From assembly GCA_002240395.1 (NCBI GenBank), contig CP016836.1:2046001-2110000 (forward strand): a stretch of DNA of 64,000 nt. The letters are read 5' to 3'. This DNA is from Xanthomonas citri pv. mangiferaeindicae. Its GTDB lineage: Bacteria > Pseudomonadota > Gammaproteobacteria > Xanthomonadales > Xanthomonadaceae. Below, in pieces: positions 26,390-35,716 of the stretch. The notes beneath the pieces were generated by a model, which was given only the letters and a program-made list of their open reading frames with translations, did no database searches and was not told the origin of the DNA. The position numbers and the translations under genes were made by a program. Each line of letters opens with the position of its first letter. The first letter of the stretch is position 1.

Positions 26390-26865
26390 TTCGCCGTCGC
26401 AAGCGCTGGTTGCTGCCGGTGAGCCTGCTGGCCGCGATGCTGCTCGGCCTGTTGCCGCTGCCGGCCGGCCTGCAGCCGCTGCGCCCGTTCTGGCTGGCGC
26501 TGGTGGTCGCCTACTGGGTGATCGAGGATCCCGATCGCGCGGGCCTGGGCCTGGCGTTCTCGGTCGGCCTGATCTCCGATCTCGCGTTCGGCGGCCTGCT
26601 GGGCGAGCAGGCCCTGCGGCTGGTGGTGATGAGCTTCATCCTGCAGCGTTTCCGCTCGCAGCTGCGCTTTTTCCCGGTTGCCCAGCAGGCGGCGGCGGTC
26701 GGTGGGCTGTTGCTCAACGACCGCATCGTCAGTGCCGCGATCCACGGCGCGCTGGGCCTGCCGCAGTTGCCCTGGACATACTGGATCGCACCGCTGCTGG
26801 GCATGCTGCTGTGGGCGCCGCTGTACCTGGTCATGGACGCACTGCGCTTCGGGCGCCGGACCTGA
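26386..26865 (+). CDS. mreD: Rod shape-determining protein MreD
   Basis: Small polytopic inner-membrane protein of the elongasome. The 159-residue product has five hydrophobic segments; the GLISDLAFGG motif near 62 and the later LLNDRI are typical. It overlaps mreC by 4 bases and precedes mrdA by 6, so the three are in one transcript. The length is normal for proteobacterial MreD. Confidence 0.92.
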   Translation: MIRRRKRWLLPVSLLAAMLLGLLPLPAGLQPLRPFWLALVVAYWVIEDPDRAGLGLAFSVGLISDLAFGGLLGEQALRLVVMSFILQRFRSQLRFFPVAQQAAAVGGLLLNDRIVSAAIHGALGLPQLPWTYWIAPLLGMLLWAPLYLVMDALRFGRRT

Positions 26866-26871
26866 CCGCAC

Positions 26872-28884
26872 ATGGCCGGGCGTCGTCGTTCGAATGTCCG
26901 CAACAACGCCGCCGAGGCCGCGGCGTTCGCGCGTCGCGCGTTGCTGGGCTTCGTGCTGGTCGTGGCCGCGCTCTCGGTGCTCGCCGGCTGGTACTTCAAG
27001 CTGCAGGTGATCGACCATGAGGTCTACGCCAAACGCTCGGAGGCCAACCGCATCAAGCCGCGCCCGGTGGTGCCCGGCCGCGGGCTGATCTACGACCGGC
27101 AAGGCCGCATCCTGGCCAGCAACGAGCAGGCGTACCGGCTCGATGTCACGCCCGAGGAGGCCGGCGACCCCCGGCAACTGGTCGCCGACCTGTCGCGCAT
27201 CATCGCCCTGTCTCCCGACGACATCGCGCGCTTCGAGCGCGAGCGCAAGGCGCAGCGCGGGTTCCGGCCGGTGACGCTGAAGCTGCGCATCAGCGAGGAC
27301 GAGATGGCGCGCTTTGCGATCGACCGCTGGCGCTTCCCGGGCGTGGAAGTCGTGCCCTATCTCAACCGGCACTATCCCTACGGCGACCTGTTCGCGCACG
27401 TGGTCGGCTACGTCGGCCGCACTGACGACAGCGACATCGAGCGCTACGGCCAGGCGCACCTGCTGTTCCCGCAGACCGGGCGGACCGGGCTGGAGCGGTA
27501 CTACGACGCACAGTTGCGCGGCAAGATCGGCTACGAACAGGTCGAGACCAACGTGGAGGGCCGCGCGCTGCGCCGGCTCGGCCTGGTGCCGGCGACCGCG
27601 GGCACCGACCTGCGGCTGAGCATCGATGCCGAGTTGCAGCGCGCGATGGTGCTCGCCTTCGGCGGCCTGCACGGCTCGGCGGTCGCTGTCGAGCCCAAGA
27701 CCGGACTGATCCTGGGCATGGTCAGTCTGCCGAGCTTCGATCCCAACCTGTTCGTCAACGGCATTTCGCATACCGACTACCGTCGGCTGATGGATGATCC
27801 GGCGCGGCCGCTGTTCAACCGCAACGTGCTCGGCGGCGGCCCGCCGGGCTCGACGATCAAGCCCCTGGTCGCGCTCGCTGGCCTCGACAGCGGCCTGCGC
27901 ACGCCCGAGTACCGGGTGTTCTCCACCGGCGAATTCTTCATCCCCGGCCAGCGGCGCGGTTACCGCGACGCTGGACGCGGTGGCGGCTGGACCGACCTGC
28001 GCGACTCGATCTCCCGCTCGGTCAACTATTACTACTACCAGCTCGCCTACGAGATGGGCATCGAGCGCTTCGACCAGTACATGACGCGCTACGGCTTCGG
28101 TCGACCCACCGGCATCGACCTGCTGGGCGAGAATCCCGGCGTAGTGCCGTCGCCGCGCTACAAGGCCCAGCGCAGCAAGGAGCCCTGGTACGCGGGCGAA
28201 ACAGTCATCGCCGGCATCGGCCAGGGCTATTGGATCGCGACCGCGCTGCAGCTGGCGCGCGGCACCTCGGCGATCGCCAATGGCGGCGTGCTCAACACCT
28301 TGCACCTGGCGGCCGAGCGCCGCGACGGCTTCGATGCGCCGTGGCGGCCGATCGCGCGCCCGCCGGGCGAGCGCATCACCGATCGCCCCGACCACCTGCG
28401 TGCCGTGCAGGAGGGGATGATGAACACGATCCATGGCCGTGGATCGGCAACCGCGATGGCGCGGGGCGCGCAGTACCGCATGGCCGGCAAGACCGGTACC
28501 GCGCAGCGCGTGAGCCGCCGCGGCAATGCCAGCCTCGACCCGCGCGCGCTGCCTTACCATCTGCGCCACCAGGCCTTGTTCGTCGGCTATGCGCCGGCCG
28601 AGGATCCGACCATCGCCGTCGCGGTGACCGTCGAGCATGGCGGTTACGGCGGCACAGCGGCCGCGCCGATTGCGCGCCGGATCTTCGATGCCTGGCTGCT
28701 GGGCACGATGCCCGAGGTCGAAGTGGATCCGATGACCGGGGCCCCGGCTGCGGTCGTCGCCGCCGCGCCCGGCGCCACACCGGCACGCGAGGTCTCGTTC
28801 GAGGGCGTCGTCGACGGCGTGCGCACGGTGCCGCCGGGCGCAGTCGCCGAGCCTGCGCCTGCGCCGGCGGAGGCGCGGCGATGA
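26872..28884 (+). CDS. mrdA: Penicillin-binding protein 2 (elongation transpeptidase)
   Basis: Class B PBP that cross-links peptidoglycan during elongation with RodA. The 670-residue product has one N-terminal transmembrane helix (about 20-42), the pedestal domain (PRPVVPGRGLIYDRQGRIL near 65) and the transpeptidase domain. The catalytic motifs are S327-TIK, SVN in the SRSVNYYYYQ segment near 384, and K540-TG. A Pro/Ala-rich C-terminal tail is longer than in E. coli. The stop overlaps the rodA start by 4 bases. beta-lactams such as mecillinam target this protein family. Confidence 0.97.
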   Translation: MAGRRRSNVRNNAAEAAAFARRALLGFVLVVAALSVLAGWYFKLQVIDHEVYAKRSEANRIKPRPVVPGRGLIYDRQGRILASNEQAYRLDVTPEEAGDPRQLVADLSRIIALSPDDIARFERERKAQRGFRPVTLKLRISEDEMARFAIDRWRFPGVEVVPYLNRHYPYGDLFAHVVGYVGRTDDSDIERYGQAHLLFPQTGRTGLERYYDAQLRGKIGYEQVETNVEGRALRRLGLVPATAGTDLRLSIDAELQRAMVLAFGGLHGSAVAVEPKTGLILGMVSLPSFDPNLFVNGISHTDYRRLMDDPARPLFNRNVLGGGPPGSTIKPLVALAGLDSGLRTPEYRVFSTGEFFIPGQRRGYRDAGRGGGWTDLRDSISRSVNYYYYQLAYEMGIERFDQYMTRYGFGRPTGIDLLGENPGVVPSPRYKAQRSKEPWYAGETVIAGIGQGYWIATALQLARGTSAIANGGVLNTLHLAAERRDGFDAPWRPIARPPGERITDRPDHLRAVQEGMMNTIHGRGSATAMARGAQYRMAGKTGTAQRVSRRGNASLDPRALPYHLRHQALFVGYAPAEDPTIAVAVTVEHGGYGGTAAAPIARRIFDAWLLGTMPEVEVDPMTGAPAAVVAAAPGATPAREVSFEGVVDGVRTVPPGAVAEPAPAPAEARR

Positions 28885-29990
28885 AGGTGATCCTGCGCTG
28901 GTTGCTGGACCTGTGGCTGCGCTTCACACGCACGCTCGACTGGCCGTTGCTGGCGGCGCTGGTGGCGCTGATGGGCATTGGGCTGGCGGTGCTGCACAGC
29001 GCCAGCGGCAAGAACATGGCGATGGTCGGGTCCCAGGCCGGGCGCTACGCCGTGGGTCTGGGGGCGATGTGGCTGCTTTCGCGGATTCCGGCCGTGCAGT
29101 TGCGACGCTTCACGCCGCTGGCCTATGCCGCCTCGCTGCTGCCGCTGATCGCGGTGCTGTTCGTGGGCACCGGGCGCAGCGGCCAGCACTGGCTCAACCT
29201 GGGCGTGTTCTATGTGCAGCCGGCCGAGTTGATGAAGCTCTCGCTGCCGATGATGGCGGCCTGGTGGCTGGGACAGCAGCCCACGCCGCCGCGACTGGGC
29301 GCGATCGCAGTTGCGGCCGCGATCATCGGCCTGCCCACCGGCCTGGTGCTGCTGCAGCCCGATCTGGGCACCGCGGTCCTGGTCGCCTCGGGCGGCGCGT
29401 TCGCGCTGTACCTGGCGGGCCTGTCGTGGTGGTGGTTCGTCGGCGGCGCCACGGTCGCCGCGGTGGGCGCGCCCGCAGCCTGGTTCTGGTACCTGCAGCC
29501 CTACCAGAAGGACCGCATCCTGACCTTTCTCGATCCCGAGTCCGACCCCCTGGGCACGGGCTGGAACATCATCCAGTCCCGGATCGCCATCGGCTCGGGC
29601 GGCTTGACCGGGCAGGGCTGGGGCGACGGTTCGCAATCCCATCTCAACTACGTGCCCGAGCACACGACCGACTTCGTGTTCGCGGTGCTCAGCGAGGAGT
29701 TCGGCTGGCTCGGGGTCGTGGTCGTACTGGCGCTCTACCTGTTCGTGATCGGTCGTTGCCTGTGGATCGCCAGCCAGGCGCGCGATGGCTTCTCGCGGCT
29801 GCTGGTCGGCAGCCTGGGCCTGGCGATGTCGGTGTACGTGGTCGTCAACGGCGGCATGATCTCGGGCCTGCTGCCAGTGGTCGGGGTGCCGATGCCGCTG
29901 CTCAGTTTCGGCGGGACCGCCGCGGTGTCGCTGCTCGCCGGCTTCGGCGTGGTGATGGCGGTGCAGGCCAGCGGCCTGCGGCGACGCTGA
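28881..29990 (+). CDS. rodA: Peptidoglycan glycosyltransferase RodA
   Basis: SEDS-family integral membrane polymerase that extends glycan strands with PBP2. The 369-residue product has ten hydrophobic helices, the signature QPAELMKLSLP near 112, LLQPDLGTA near 156 with the catalytic-region Asp, and the late GMISGLLPVVGVPMPLLSFGG. ATG 28881 overlaps the mrdA stop. The alternative name is mrdB. It is followed 66 bases later by mltB. Confidence 0.96.
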   Translation: MKVILRWLLDLWLRFTRTLDWPLLAALVALMGIGLAVLHSASGKNMAMVGSQAGRYAVGLGAMWLLSRIPAVQLRRFTPLAYAASLLPLIAVLFVGTGRSGQHWLNLGVFYVQPAELMKLSLPMMAAWWLGQQPTPPRLGAIAVAAAIIGLPTGLVLLQPDLGTAVLVASGGAFALYLAGLSWWWFVGGATVAAVGAPAAWFWYLQPYQKDRILTFLDPESDPLGTGWNIIQSRIAIGSGGLTGQGWGDGSQSHLNYVPEHTTDFVFAVLSEEFGWLGVVVVLALYLFVIGRCLWIASQARDGFSRLLVGSLGLAMSVYVVVNGGMISGLLPVVGVPMPLLSFGGTAAVSLLAGFGVVMAVQASGLRRR

Positions 29991-30056
29991 CCGCGTCACA
30001 ACGATGGCGGCGGTGCAGTGTTGGCGTTGCGTGCACGCGTGCTACCCTCGCCGCCG

Positions 30057-31187
30057 ATGAGCCGACGCCCGTTCTTCCGACTCTCCCTGGCCGCGCTGCC
30101 ATTCGCATTGGCGGCCTGCGCGACGCCTGCCAATCACGCCGATGCCCAGGCCGACGACTATCGCGCGGTCACGCCGCTGGCCGAGCCAGAACGCCCGGAG
30201 GGCGCGCTGCTGCCCTCGGTGCCGCAGCCGCCGGAACGGCCGGTCGCGCCGCCATCGGTCACCGATCCGGCGATCCCGCGCGCGCAGCGCGTGGAGAATT
30301 TCGTCCAGTACACGGCAACGACCTATGGGGTCGATCCGGCGCGCATCCGCAGCACGCTCGCGCAGGCCCAGGTCCAGCAGAAAATCCTCGATGCGATCAG
30401 CCGCCCTGCCGAGGCCGTGCGGCCCTGGCGCGACTACCGGCCGATCTTCATCAACCCCGCGCGTATCGATGGCGGCGTGGCGTTCTATCGCGACAACCGC
30501 GAGGCGCTCGAGCGCGTGGCCGCCGACAGTGGCGTGCCGGCCGAGTACATCGTCGCGATCATCGGCGTGGAAACCAGCTACGGCCGGGTGACCGGCAACT
30601 GGAAAGTGCTCGACGCGCTTTACACCCTGGCGTTCGATTACCCGCCGCGCGCGCCGTTCTTCGCCGGCGAACTGGCGCAGTTGTTCGCGTTGCAAAAGGC
30701 CGAGCCGCAGCTTGAGATCGGCGAGCTCAAGGGCAGCTATGCCGGCGCGATGGGCATGGGCCAGTTCATGCCGTCGAGCTACCGGCTGTGGGCCAAGGAC
30801 GGCGATGGCGATGGCCGTCGCGATCTGCTGACCCACAAGCCCGACGTGTTCGCCTCGATCGCCAACTACTTCGTCGTCCACGGCTGGCAGCGTGGCGGCC
30901 CAGTGGTCGCGCGCGCGCAGCGCGCCGACGGCGCCGCCGACTTCAAGCCCGAGAACTGGGAGCCGGTGTATCCGCTGGCCGATCTTGCCGCGCGCGGCTA
31001 CACGCCGCTCTCCGGCGAGCCCACCGCCGAGGGCGGCACGCTGCTGTCGCTGGACGGCGAGGCGGGCACCGAGTACTGGCTGGCCTACCGCAACTTCTAC
31101 GTGATCACCCGCTACAACCGCTCGCCGATGTACTCGCTGTCGGTGCACCAGCTGGCGCAGGCGATCCGGGCGGGGGTCGGTCCGTGA
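30057..31187 (+). CDS. mltB: Membrane-bound lytic transglycosylase B
   Basis: Outer-membrane lipoprotein that cuts glycan strands with 1,6-anhydro ends. The 376-residue product has a lipobox ending at Cys21 (LALAAC), then a Pro-rich linker and the family 103 catalytic domain. Glu172 in IIGVETSYGR is the catalytic acid; AGAMGMGQFMPSSYR near 231 and GDGRRDL complete the signature. ATG 30057 gives the only start with a proper lipoprotein signal. Its stop overlaps the rlpA start by 4 bases. Confidence 0.94.
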   Translation: MSRRPFFRLSLAALPFALAACATPANHADAQADDYRAVTPLAEPERPEGALLPSVPQPPERPVAPPSVTDPAIPRAQRVENFVQYTATTYGVDPARIRSTLAQAQVQQKILDAISRPAEAVRPWRDYRPIFINPARIDGGVAFYRDNREALERVAADSGVPAEYIVAIIGVETSYGRVTGNWKVLDALYTLAFDYPPRAPFFAGELAQLFALQKAEPQLEIGELKGSYAGAMGMGQFMPSSYRLWAKDGDGDGRRDLLTHKPDVFASIANYFVVHGWQRGGPVVARAQRADGAADFKPENWEPVYPLADLAARGYTPLSGEPTAEGGTLLSLDGEAGTEYWLAYRNFYVITRYNRSPMYSLSVHQLAQAIRAGVGP

Positions 31188-32496
31188 TCCGCTGGCTGCT
31201 GCCGGCGGCCCCCCTGCTGATGCTCGCCGGCTGCGCGGGCGCGCCCAAGAAGCCAGTGGCCGCCTCCGGCGGCGAACGGGTCGGCACGCCGGCGAGTGCC
31301 GCATCGTCTGCGCATGGCGCACGTCGGGTGTCGCCGTACGCGCCGGCGCAGGAGGATCCCCGGACCCGCGGGCACTACACCGCAGGCGGCCTTTACAAGC
31401 CCGGTGTCCCCGACAGCCTGCCCGACTACCTGCCCAACGTCGATGCGATTCCCGAGCCGGAGGTCGTCGATCTGCCGCGTTCGGAGATCGGCAACCGCAG
31501 CCCCTACCAGGTGCTCGGCAAGACCTATCGCGTGCTCGACGACCACAGCGAATTCGTCGAGACCGGCACCGCCTCGTACTACGGCGCCAAGTTCCATGGC
31601 CGGCTGACCTCCAATCGTGAGGTCTACGACATGTACGCGTTCACCGCGGCGCACAAGTCGCTGCCGCTGCCCAGCTTTGCGCGGGTGACCAACCTAGACA
31701 CCGGACAGTCGGTGGTGGTGCGGGTCAATGATCGCGGCCCGTTCCATGACGGTCGCGTCGTCGACCTGAGCTATGCCGCCGCGGTGAAGATCGGCATCCA
31801 TCCGGCCGGCACCGGCCGGGTCGAAGTCCGCGCGCTGAGCCCGGGCGAGAACGCGCGACACGACTACCGCGCCGTTGCACAGTCGCCCACGGCCGCACCC
31901 GCTGCCACGGTCGCTACGGCCACGCCGCGCCCGGCAGCGCCGCAGGCGACGAGCACGATCGACGCCATCGTCGAAGCCCTGCCCATCGCCAGCGCGCGTG
32001 CCGGCGAGCGTCCCGCGCCGTTGCCGCAGCCCAGCGCGGCGGACGGGCGGTTCAACATGTATCAGAACGGCAAGGTCATGACCGCCGACGATTTCGATGC
32101 CTGGCTCGCCGCGCGCGGGCTCAAGCTCGAGAACGGGCGCCAGGTCCCAATCAATGGGGCGGTTGCGGCCGCGACCGTGCCTGCAGCGGCGCCGGTCCCG
32201 GTCGCCGCTGCAACGTCGCCGACGCCGACGCCCGCGCCCGCGCGTCCGGTCGTGGCGCCGGCCTCGGGGGCGTCACCCTGCAGGTCGCCGCGTTCGGCGC
32301 CCGGGCCAATGCCGAGCGGGCGCTGGCCACCCTGCGCGGCGCCGGCATTGGCGCGGCCCAGCTCGAGGACGGCACCGCCGCCGGCAAACCGGTGTGGCGC
32401 CTGCGCGTGGGGCCGGTCGACGCCGCGCGCGTCGCCGAGATGACCTCGCGTGTCGCCGGGCTCGGCTTCGGTGCGCCGACCGTCGTGCGCGACTGA
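31184..32496 (+). CDS. rlpA: Septal-ring lytic transglycosylase RlpA, frameshifted before the SPOR domain
   Basis: Lipoprotein that cleaves peptide-free glycan at septa. Lipobox ends at Cys17 (LAGC). The double-psi beta-barrel domain (about 125-215) reads TGTASYYGAKFHGR...VNDRGPF with the active-site acidic residues. After a Pro/Ala/Thr linker the written frame runs to a meaningless end at 32443. One extra G in the run at 32266-32270 restores a complete SPOR domain (about 365-437): VTLQVAAFGARANAERAL and KPVWRLRVGPV, ending at 32496. The gene is probably intact in the organism. Confidence 0.88.
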
Positions 32497-32552
32497 GTAT
32501 TTCCCATTTCCCCGCCTGCCGTCGCGGCGGGCATTCCGGAGTTCCGTTGCAG

Positions 32553-33800
32553 ATGAAAGTGCCTGTCGTCGTTTCGCGCATGCTGCTGTCCGCCATGGCC
32601 ACCGCGGTGGTCGGCCTTGCGGTCGCCCAGGACCCCGCGCCGCGGCCGACACCTGCACCGGCGCCTGCGCCGGCCGCCGCCGGCGAGGGGGGCGCTGCAC
32701 TCAGCGATGCGCTGCCCACGCCGCCGCCGCCGGAGGTGACCGGCACGGCCTGGGTGCTGATGGACTATGCAACCGGTCAGGTCCTGGCTGGCGAGAATGC
32801 CGACCAGCGCGTGGAGCCGGCCAGCATCACCAAGGTGATGACCAGCTACGTGATCGCCGCCGAGATGGCGGCCGGCAAGGTCAAGCCGGACGACCAGGTG
32901 CTGATGAGCGAGAACGCCTGGCGCAAGGGCGGCGCGGGCACCGACGGCAGCTACAGCGGCTTCCCGGTGAACCAGCGCGCACCGCTGCTGGACATGGAGA
33001 TCGGCATGGTCGTGCAGTCGGGCAACGACGCGGCGATCGCGCTGGCCGAGCACGTGGCCGGCAGCGAGGAGGCGTTCGCCCAGCTGATGAACGCCTACGC
33101 CGAACGCATCGGCATGAAGAACACCCACTTCACCAATGCCACCGGCCTGTCCGGCCCCGAGCATTACTCGACCGCGCACGACCTGGCGATTCTGGGCCGC
33201 GCGATGGTGCGCGACTATCCCGAGGAATACGCGCACAACAAGATCAAGGAATTCACGGTCGGGCCGATCACCCAGCACAACCGCAACCGGCTGCTGTGGC
33301 GCGACGACAGCGTGGACGGCATCAAGACCGGTCACCACTCCGGCGCCGGCTATTGCCTGATGGCCTCGGCGCTGCGCGGCGACCAGCGGCTGATCTCGGT
33401 CGTCATGGGCTCGACGAGCGAGGCCCAGCGCGCCACCGATTCGCTGGCATTGCTCAACTGGGGGTTCCGCTTCTTCGAGACCCACGCGGTCTACGACGCC
33501 CAGAAGGCGGTCTCGACGCAGAAGGTGTGGAAGGGCAAGGCCGACGAGGTGCAGTTGGGCGTGGCCGAGCCGATGCTGGTCAGCATGCCGCGCGGCAAGT
33601 ACGCGCAACTCAAGCCGTCGATGGACATCCCCGAGACCCTGGTCGCGCCGATCGAGAAGGGCCAGCAGATCGGCACGGTGCGCGTCGTCCTCGACGGCAA
33701 GGTCATTGCGCAGCGTCCGCTGGTCGCGCTCGAGGCGGTCGAGGAGGCCGGCTTCTTCAAGCGGCTGTGGCACGAGTTCCTGATGTGGTGGAACTCCTGA
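32553..33800 (+). CDS. dacC: D-alanyl-D-alanine carboxypeptidase (PBP5/6 type)
   Basis: Low-molecular-weight PBP that removes the terminal D-Ala from pentapeptides. The 415-residue product has a signal peptide (ends LAVAQ), a Pro/Ala-rich linker of about 30 residues not usual for the family, the catalytic motifs S91-ITK, S156-GN and K258-TG, and a C-terminal PBP5 beta domain with an amphipathic membrane-anchoring helix (FFKRLWHEFLMWW). It closes the mre-rlpA run and is followed by a strong terminator. The name dacA would be equally acceptable. Confidence 0.95.
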   Translation: MKVPVVVSRMLLSAMATAVVGLAVAQDPAPRPTPAPAPAPAAAGEGGAALSDALPTPPPPEVTGTAWVLMDYATGQVLAGENADQRVEPASITKVMTSYVIAAEMAAGKVKPDDQVLMSENAWRKGGAGTDGSYSGFPVNQRAPLLDMEIGMVVQSGNDAAIALAEHVAGSEEAFAQLMNAYAERIGMKNTHFTNATGLSGPEHYSTAHDLAILGRAMVRDYPEEYAHNKIKEFTVGPITQHNRNRLLWRDDSVDGIKTGHHSGAGYCLMASALRGDQRLISVVMGSTSEAQRATDSLALLNWGFRFFETHAVYDAQKAVSTQKVWKGKADEVQLGVAEPMLVSMPRGKYAQLKPSMDIPETLVAPIEKGQQIGTVRVVLDGKVIAQRPLVALEAVEEAGFFKRLWHEFLMWWNS

Positions 33801-33815
33801 GTCCACCTGTCACGG

Positions 33816-33843
33816 AAAAGGCCGGCAAATGCCGGCCTTTTTT
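33816..33843 (+). terminator. Rho-independent terminator after dacC
   Basis: AAAAGGCCGGCA / TGCCGGCCTTTTTT forms a 12-bp stem with a 2-to-4-base loop and a run of T residues, 16 bases after the dacC stop. It separates the elongasome operon from the ybeD-lipoate operon. Confidence 0.9.
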
Positions 33844-34177
33844 CTTCGAAACCGGGTACGGCCTACCCCGGCTTTTGTTATCGCAGTCCCCGCCGGGCGC
33901 GACACACTGAGGCTGAGAGTTCGCGACTTCCTCCTGGGGCGACTCCGCGCTGACCGAAGTCTGTTTGCAAACGTCCGCGGCAGCGGACTGACGGCCGGTG
34001 ACCGCGTCGAGCGCGCCAAGGATGGCGCGCGCCCGAGTCAGGACAGGATGTCCTGACCGAGGGGAGAGCGGTTTCCGGCCGGCGGGCTGCTGCCCGTCCG
34101 AAGAAGAAGATCCGGTCGGTCGGGCGCTTGCACCGCCATTGCTTGGGTTCGGCCCCGGCAGCCCCGATAATCCGTCG
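33844..34177. other. 334-bp intergenic region upstream of ybeD
   Basis: No gene is supported here. It must contain the promoter of the ybeD-BLUF-lipB-lipA unit, but I see no convincing box pair. Confidence 0.5.
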
Positions 34178-34456
34178 ATGGACATCAAATCAGATAATCC
34201 CGAGCACGGCTTCCAGTTCCCGGGCGTGTTCGAGCTCACCGCGATGGGCGCCGCCGATGCCGGCCTGGAGACCGAACTGCCGCGACTGCTCGGCGATGCA
34301 GGCGTTGCCGTGCTGCACGAGACGGTGAACACCCGCGCATCGAGCGGCGGGCGCTACGTGTCCGTGCGCCTGAGCATCCGCGCAGAGACGCGGGCGCAGT
34401 ACGACGCGGCGCACGAGGCGTTGCGCGCGCATCCCGAGGTCAAGTGGACGCTGTGA
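34178..34456 (+). CDS. ybeD: DUF493 (YbeD) family protein
   Basis: Small cytoplasmic protein with a ferredoxin-like ACT-type fold, of unknown or regulatory role. The 92-residue product has the family features FQFPGVFELTAMG near 12 and RYVSVRLSIRAETRAQYDAAHEALRAHPEVKWTL-type end. It is placed between dacA/dacC and lipB in many gammaproteobacteria, as here. The BLUF gene starts 34 bases downstream of its stop. Confidence 0.9.
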   Translation: MDIKSDNPEHGFQFPGVFELTAMGAADAGLETELPRLLGDAGVAVLHETVNTRASSGGRYVSVRLSIRAETRAQYDAAHEALRAHPEVKWTL

Positions 34457-34490
34457 CCCACTCGCAATCCAGGTGCAGGGCGTCCCGCGC

Positions 34491-34958
34491 GTGAACCGGC
34501 AATTGCTCTATCGCAGCGGGCAGCTGTACGAATTCACCGTGTCCGACATGCGCGCGTTGTTGCAGGATTCCCGCCAAGCCAACGCGCGACGCGGCGTCAG
34601 CGGCCTGCTGGCGCTGCGCGACGGGTTGTTCATGCAATTGCTGGAGGGTCCCGCCCCCGTGGTCGATGCGCTGTTTTCACGGATCGCTGCCGATCCCCGG
34701 CATTGCGAGGTCCGCCTGTTGGTGCGCGCCGAGCGCGCCGCCCCGCTGCTGCCGGACTGGCCGATGGCCTGGGCCGAGGCGCCGCCGGAGGACGGCGAGG
34801 CGCCGGCGTTCGCCGGCCTTCAGACCGACCACCGCGCGCTGGCCCAGCTCGAGCGGGCCGGCGACGACCCGGTCGCCAGGATCCTGTGCGCGTTCCTGGA
34901 TGGGGCGTCCGTGCCGCGGGGCGGGCTGGTGCCGGCGTTCGCGGGAGGGTGGGGATGA
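34491..34958 (+). CDS. BLUF-domain blue-light sensor
   Basis: Flavin-binding photoreceptor. With the GTG at 34491 the product has 155 residues; GTG 34473 would add six. Every key BLUF residue stands at the spacing of AppA: Tyr7 (AppA Tyr21), Asn31 (Asn45), Gln49 (Gln63), Trp90 (Trp104) and Met92 (Met106). ARRGVSGLLALRDGLFMQLLEG is the core FAD-binding segment. No output domain follows, only a 60-residue helical C-terminus, so it would signal by protein contact. Its stop overlaps the lipB ATG (ATGA), which is a striking coupling to lipoate synthesis. The partner is unknown. Confidence 0.88.
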   Translation: MNRQLLYRSGQLYEFTVSDMRALLQDSRQANARRGVSGLLALRDGLFMQLLEGPAPVVDALFSRIAADPRHCEVRLLVRAERAAPLLPDWPMAWAEAPPEDGEAPAFAGLQTDHRALAQLERAGDDPVARILCAFLDGASVPRGGLVPAFAGGWG

Positions 34959-35635
34959 CCGACGTGTCTGCGCCGCTCCCCGCGTCCGTGCGCCGGCTCG
35001 GGCGCCAGGCGTATATCCCCGTCTGGCAGGCCATGCAGCGCTTCACCGATGCCCGCGACGCGAACACGGACGACGAACTGTGGGTGGTCGAGCACGACCC
35101 GGTGTTCACCCTCGGCCAGGCCGGCAAGCCCGAGCATGTGCTCGCGCCGGGCGATATCCCGGTCGTGCAGGTCGACCGCGGCGGGCAGGTGACCTACCAC
35201 GGGCCCGGCCAACTGGTGGTTTACCCGCTGCTGGACCTGCCCCGGCTGAAGGTCGGCGTGCGCGAGTACGTCTGCCGGATCGAGCAGGCGGTCATCGACA
35301 CGCTGGCCGACTGGAACATCGAGGCGGTGCGACGCGAAGGCGCGCCCGGCGTCTATGTCGCCGGCGCCAAGATCGCCGCGCTCGGCATTCGTGTGCGCCG
35401 GGGTCGCACGTTCCATGGCCTCGCATTCAACGTCGCGATGGACCTCGAGCCGTTCCAGCGGATCAATCCCTGCGGCTACCAGGGCCTGCAGGTGGTCTCG
35501 CTGGCCGACCTGGGCGGCAGCGCAACGACGGAGACCGTCGCGCCGGTGCTGCTCGGACACCTGGCGCAGCAGTTCGGTCTGACCCTGTCGGATGCGCCGG
35601 CCCCGGTACTTCCCGAGGCCGTACCACCCTGCTGA
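34955..35635 (+). CDS. lipB: Octanoyltransferase LipB
   Basis: Transfers octanoyl from acyl carrier protein to the lipoyl domains of E2 subunits and GcvH. The 226-residue product has RGGQVTYHGPGQLVVYPLLDL near 70, AGAKIAALG with catalytic Lys139, and NPCGYQGL with the acyl-binding Cys173. The ATG overlaps the BLUF stop by 4 bases; this start gives the normal length. lipA follows after 81 bases, as in most gammaproteobacteria. Confidence 0.96.
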   Translation: MTDVSAPLPASVRRLGRQAYIPVWQAMQRFTDARDANTDDELWVVEHDPVFTLGQAGKPEHVLAPGDIPVVQVDRGGQVTYHGPGQLVVYPLLDLPRLKVGVREYVCRIEQAVIDTLADWNIEAVRREGAPGVYVAGAKIAALGIRVRRGRTFHGLAFNVAMDLEPFQRINPCGYQGLQVVSLADLGGSATTETVAPVLLGHLAQQFGLTLSDAPAPVLPEAVPPC

Positions 35636-35716
35636 CACGCAGCGTCTCCTGCCTGCCGCAGACACTGCGGGGGCGGGGGCCTACAATGGCCATCCGATCC
35701 GCGCAATGCCTTCGCC

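Noticed and set aside
25960..28638. Open frame of about 890 codons antisense to mreC, mreD and mrdA
   Set aside because: It is a mirror of the codon bias of the elongasome genes, with no recognisable motif.
33829..34056. Short open frame between dacC and ybeD
   Set aside because: It begins inside the terminator, has no ribosome-binding site and no recognisable features.
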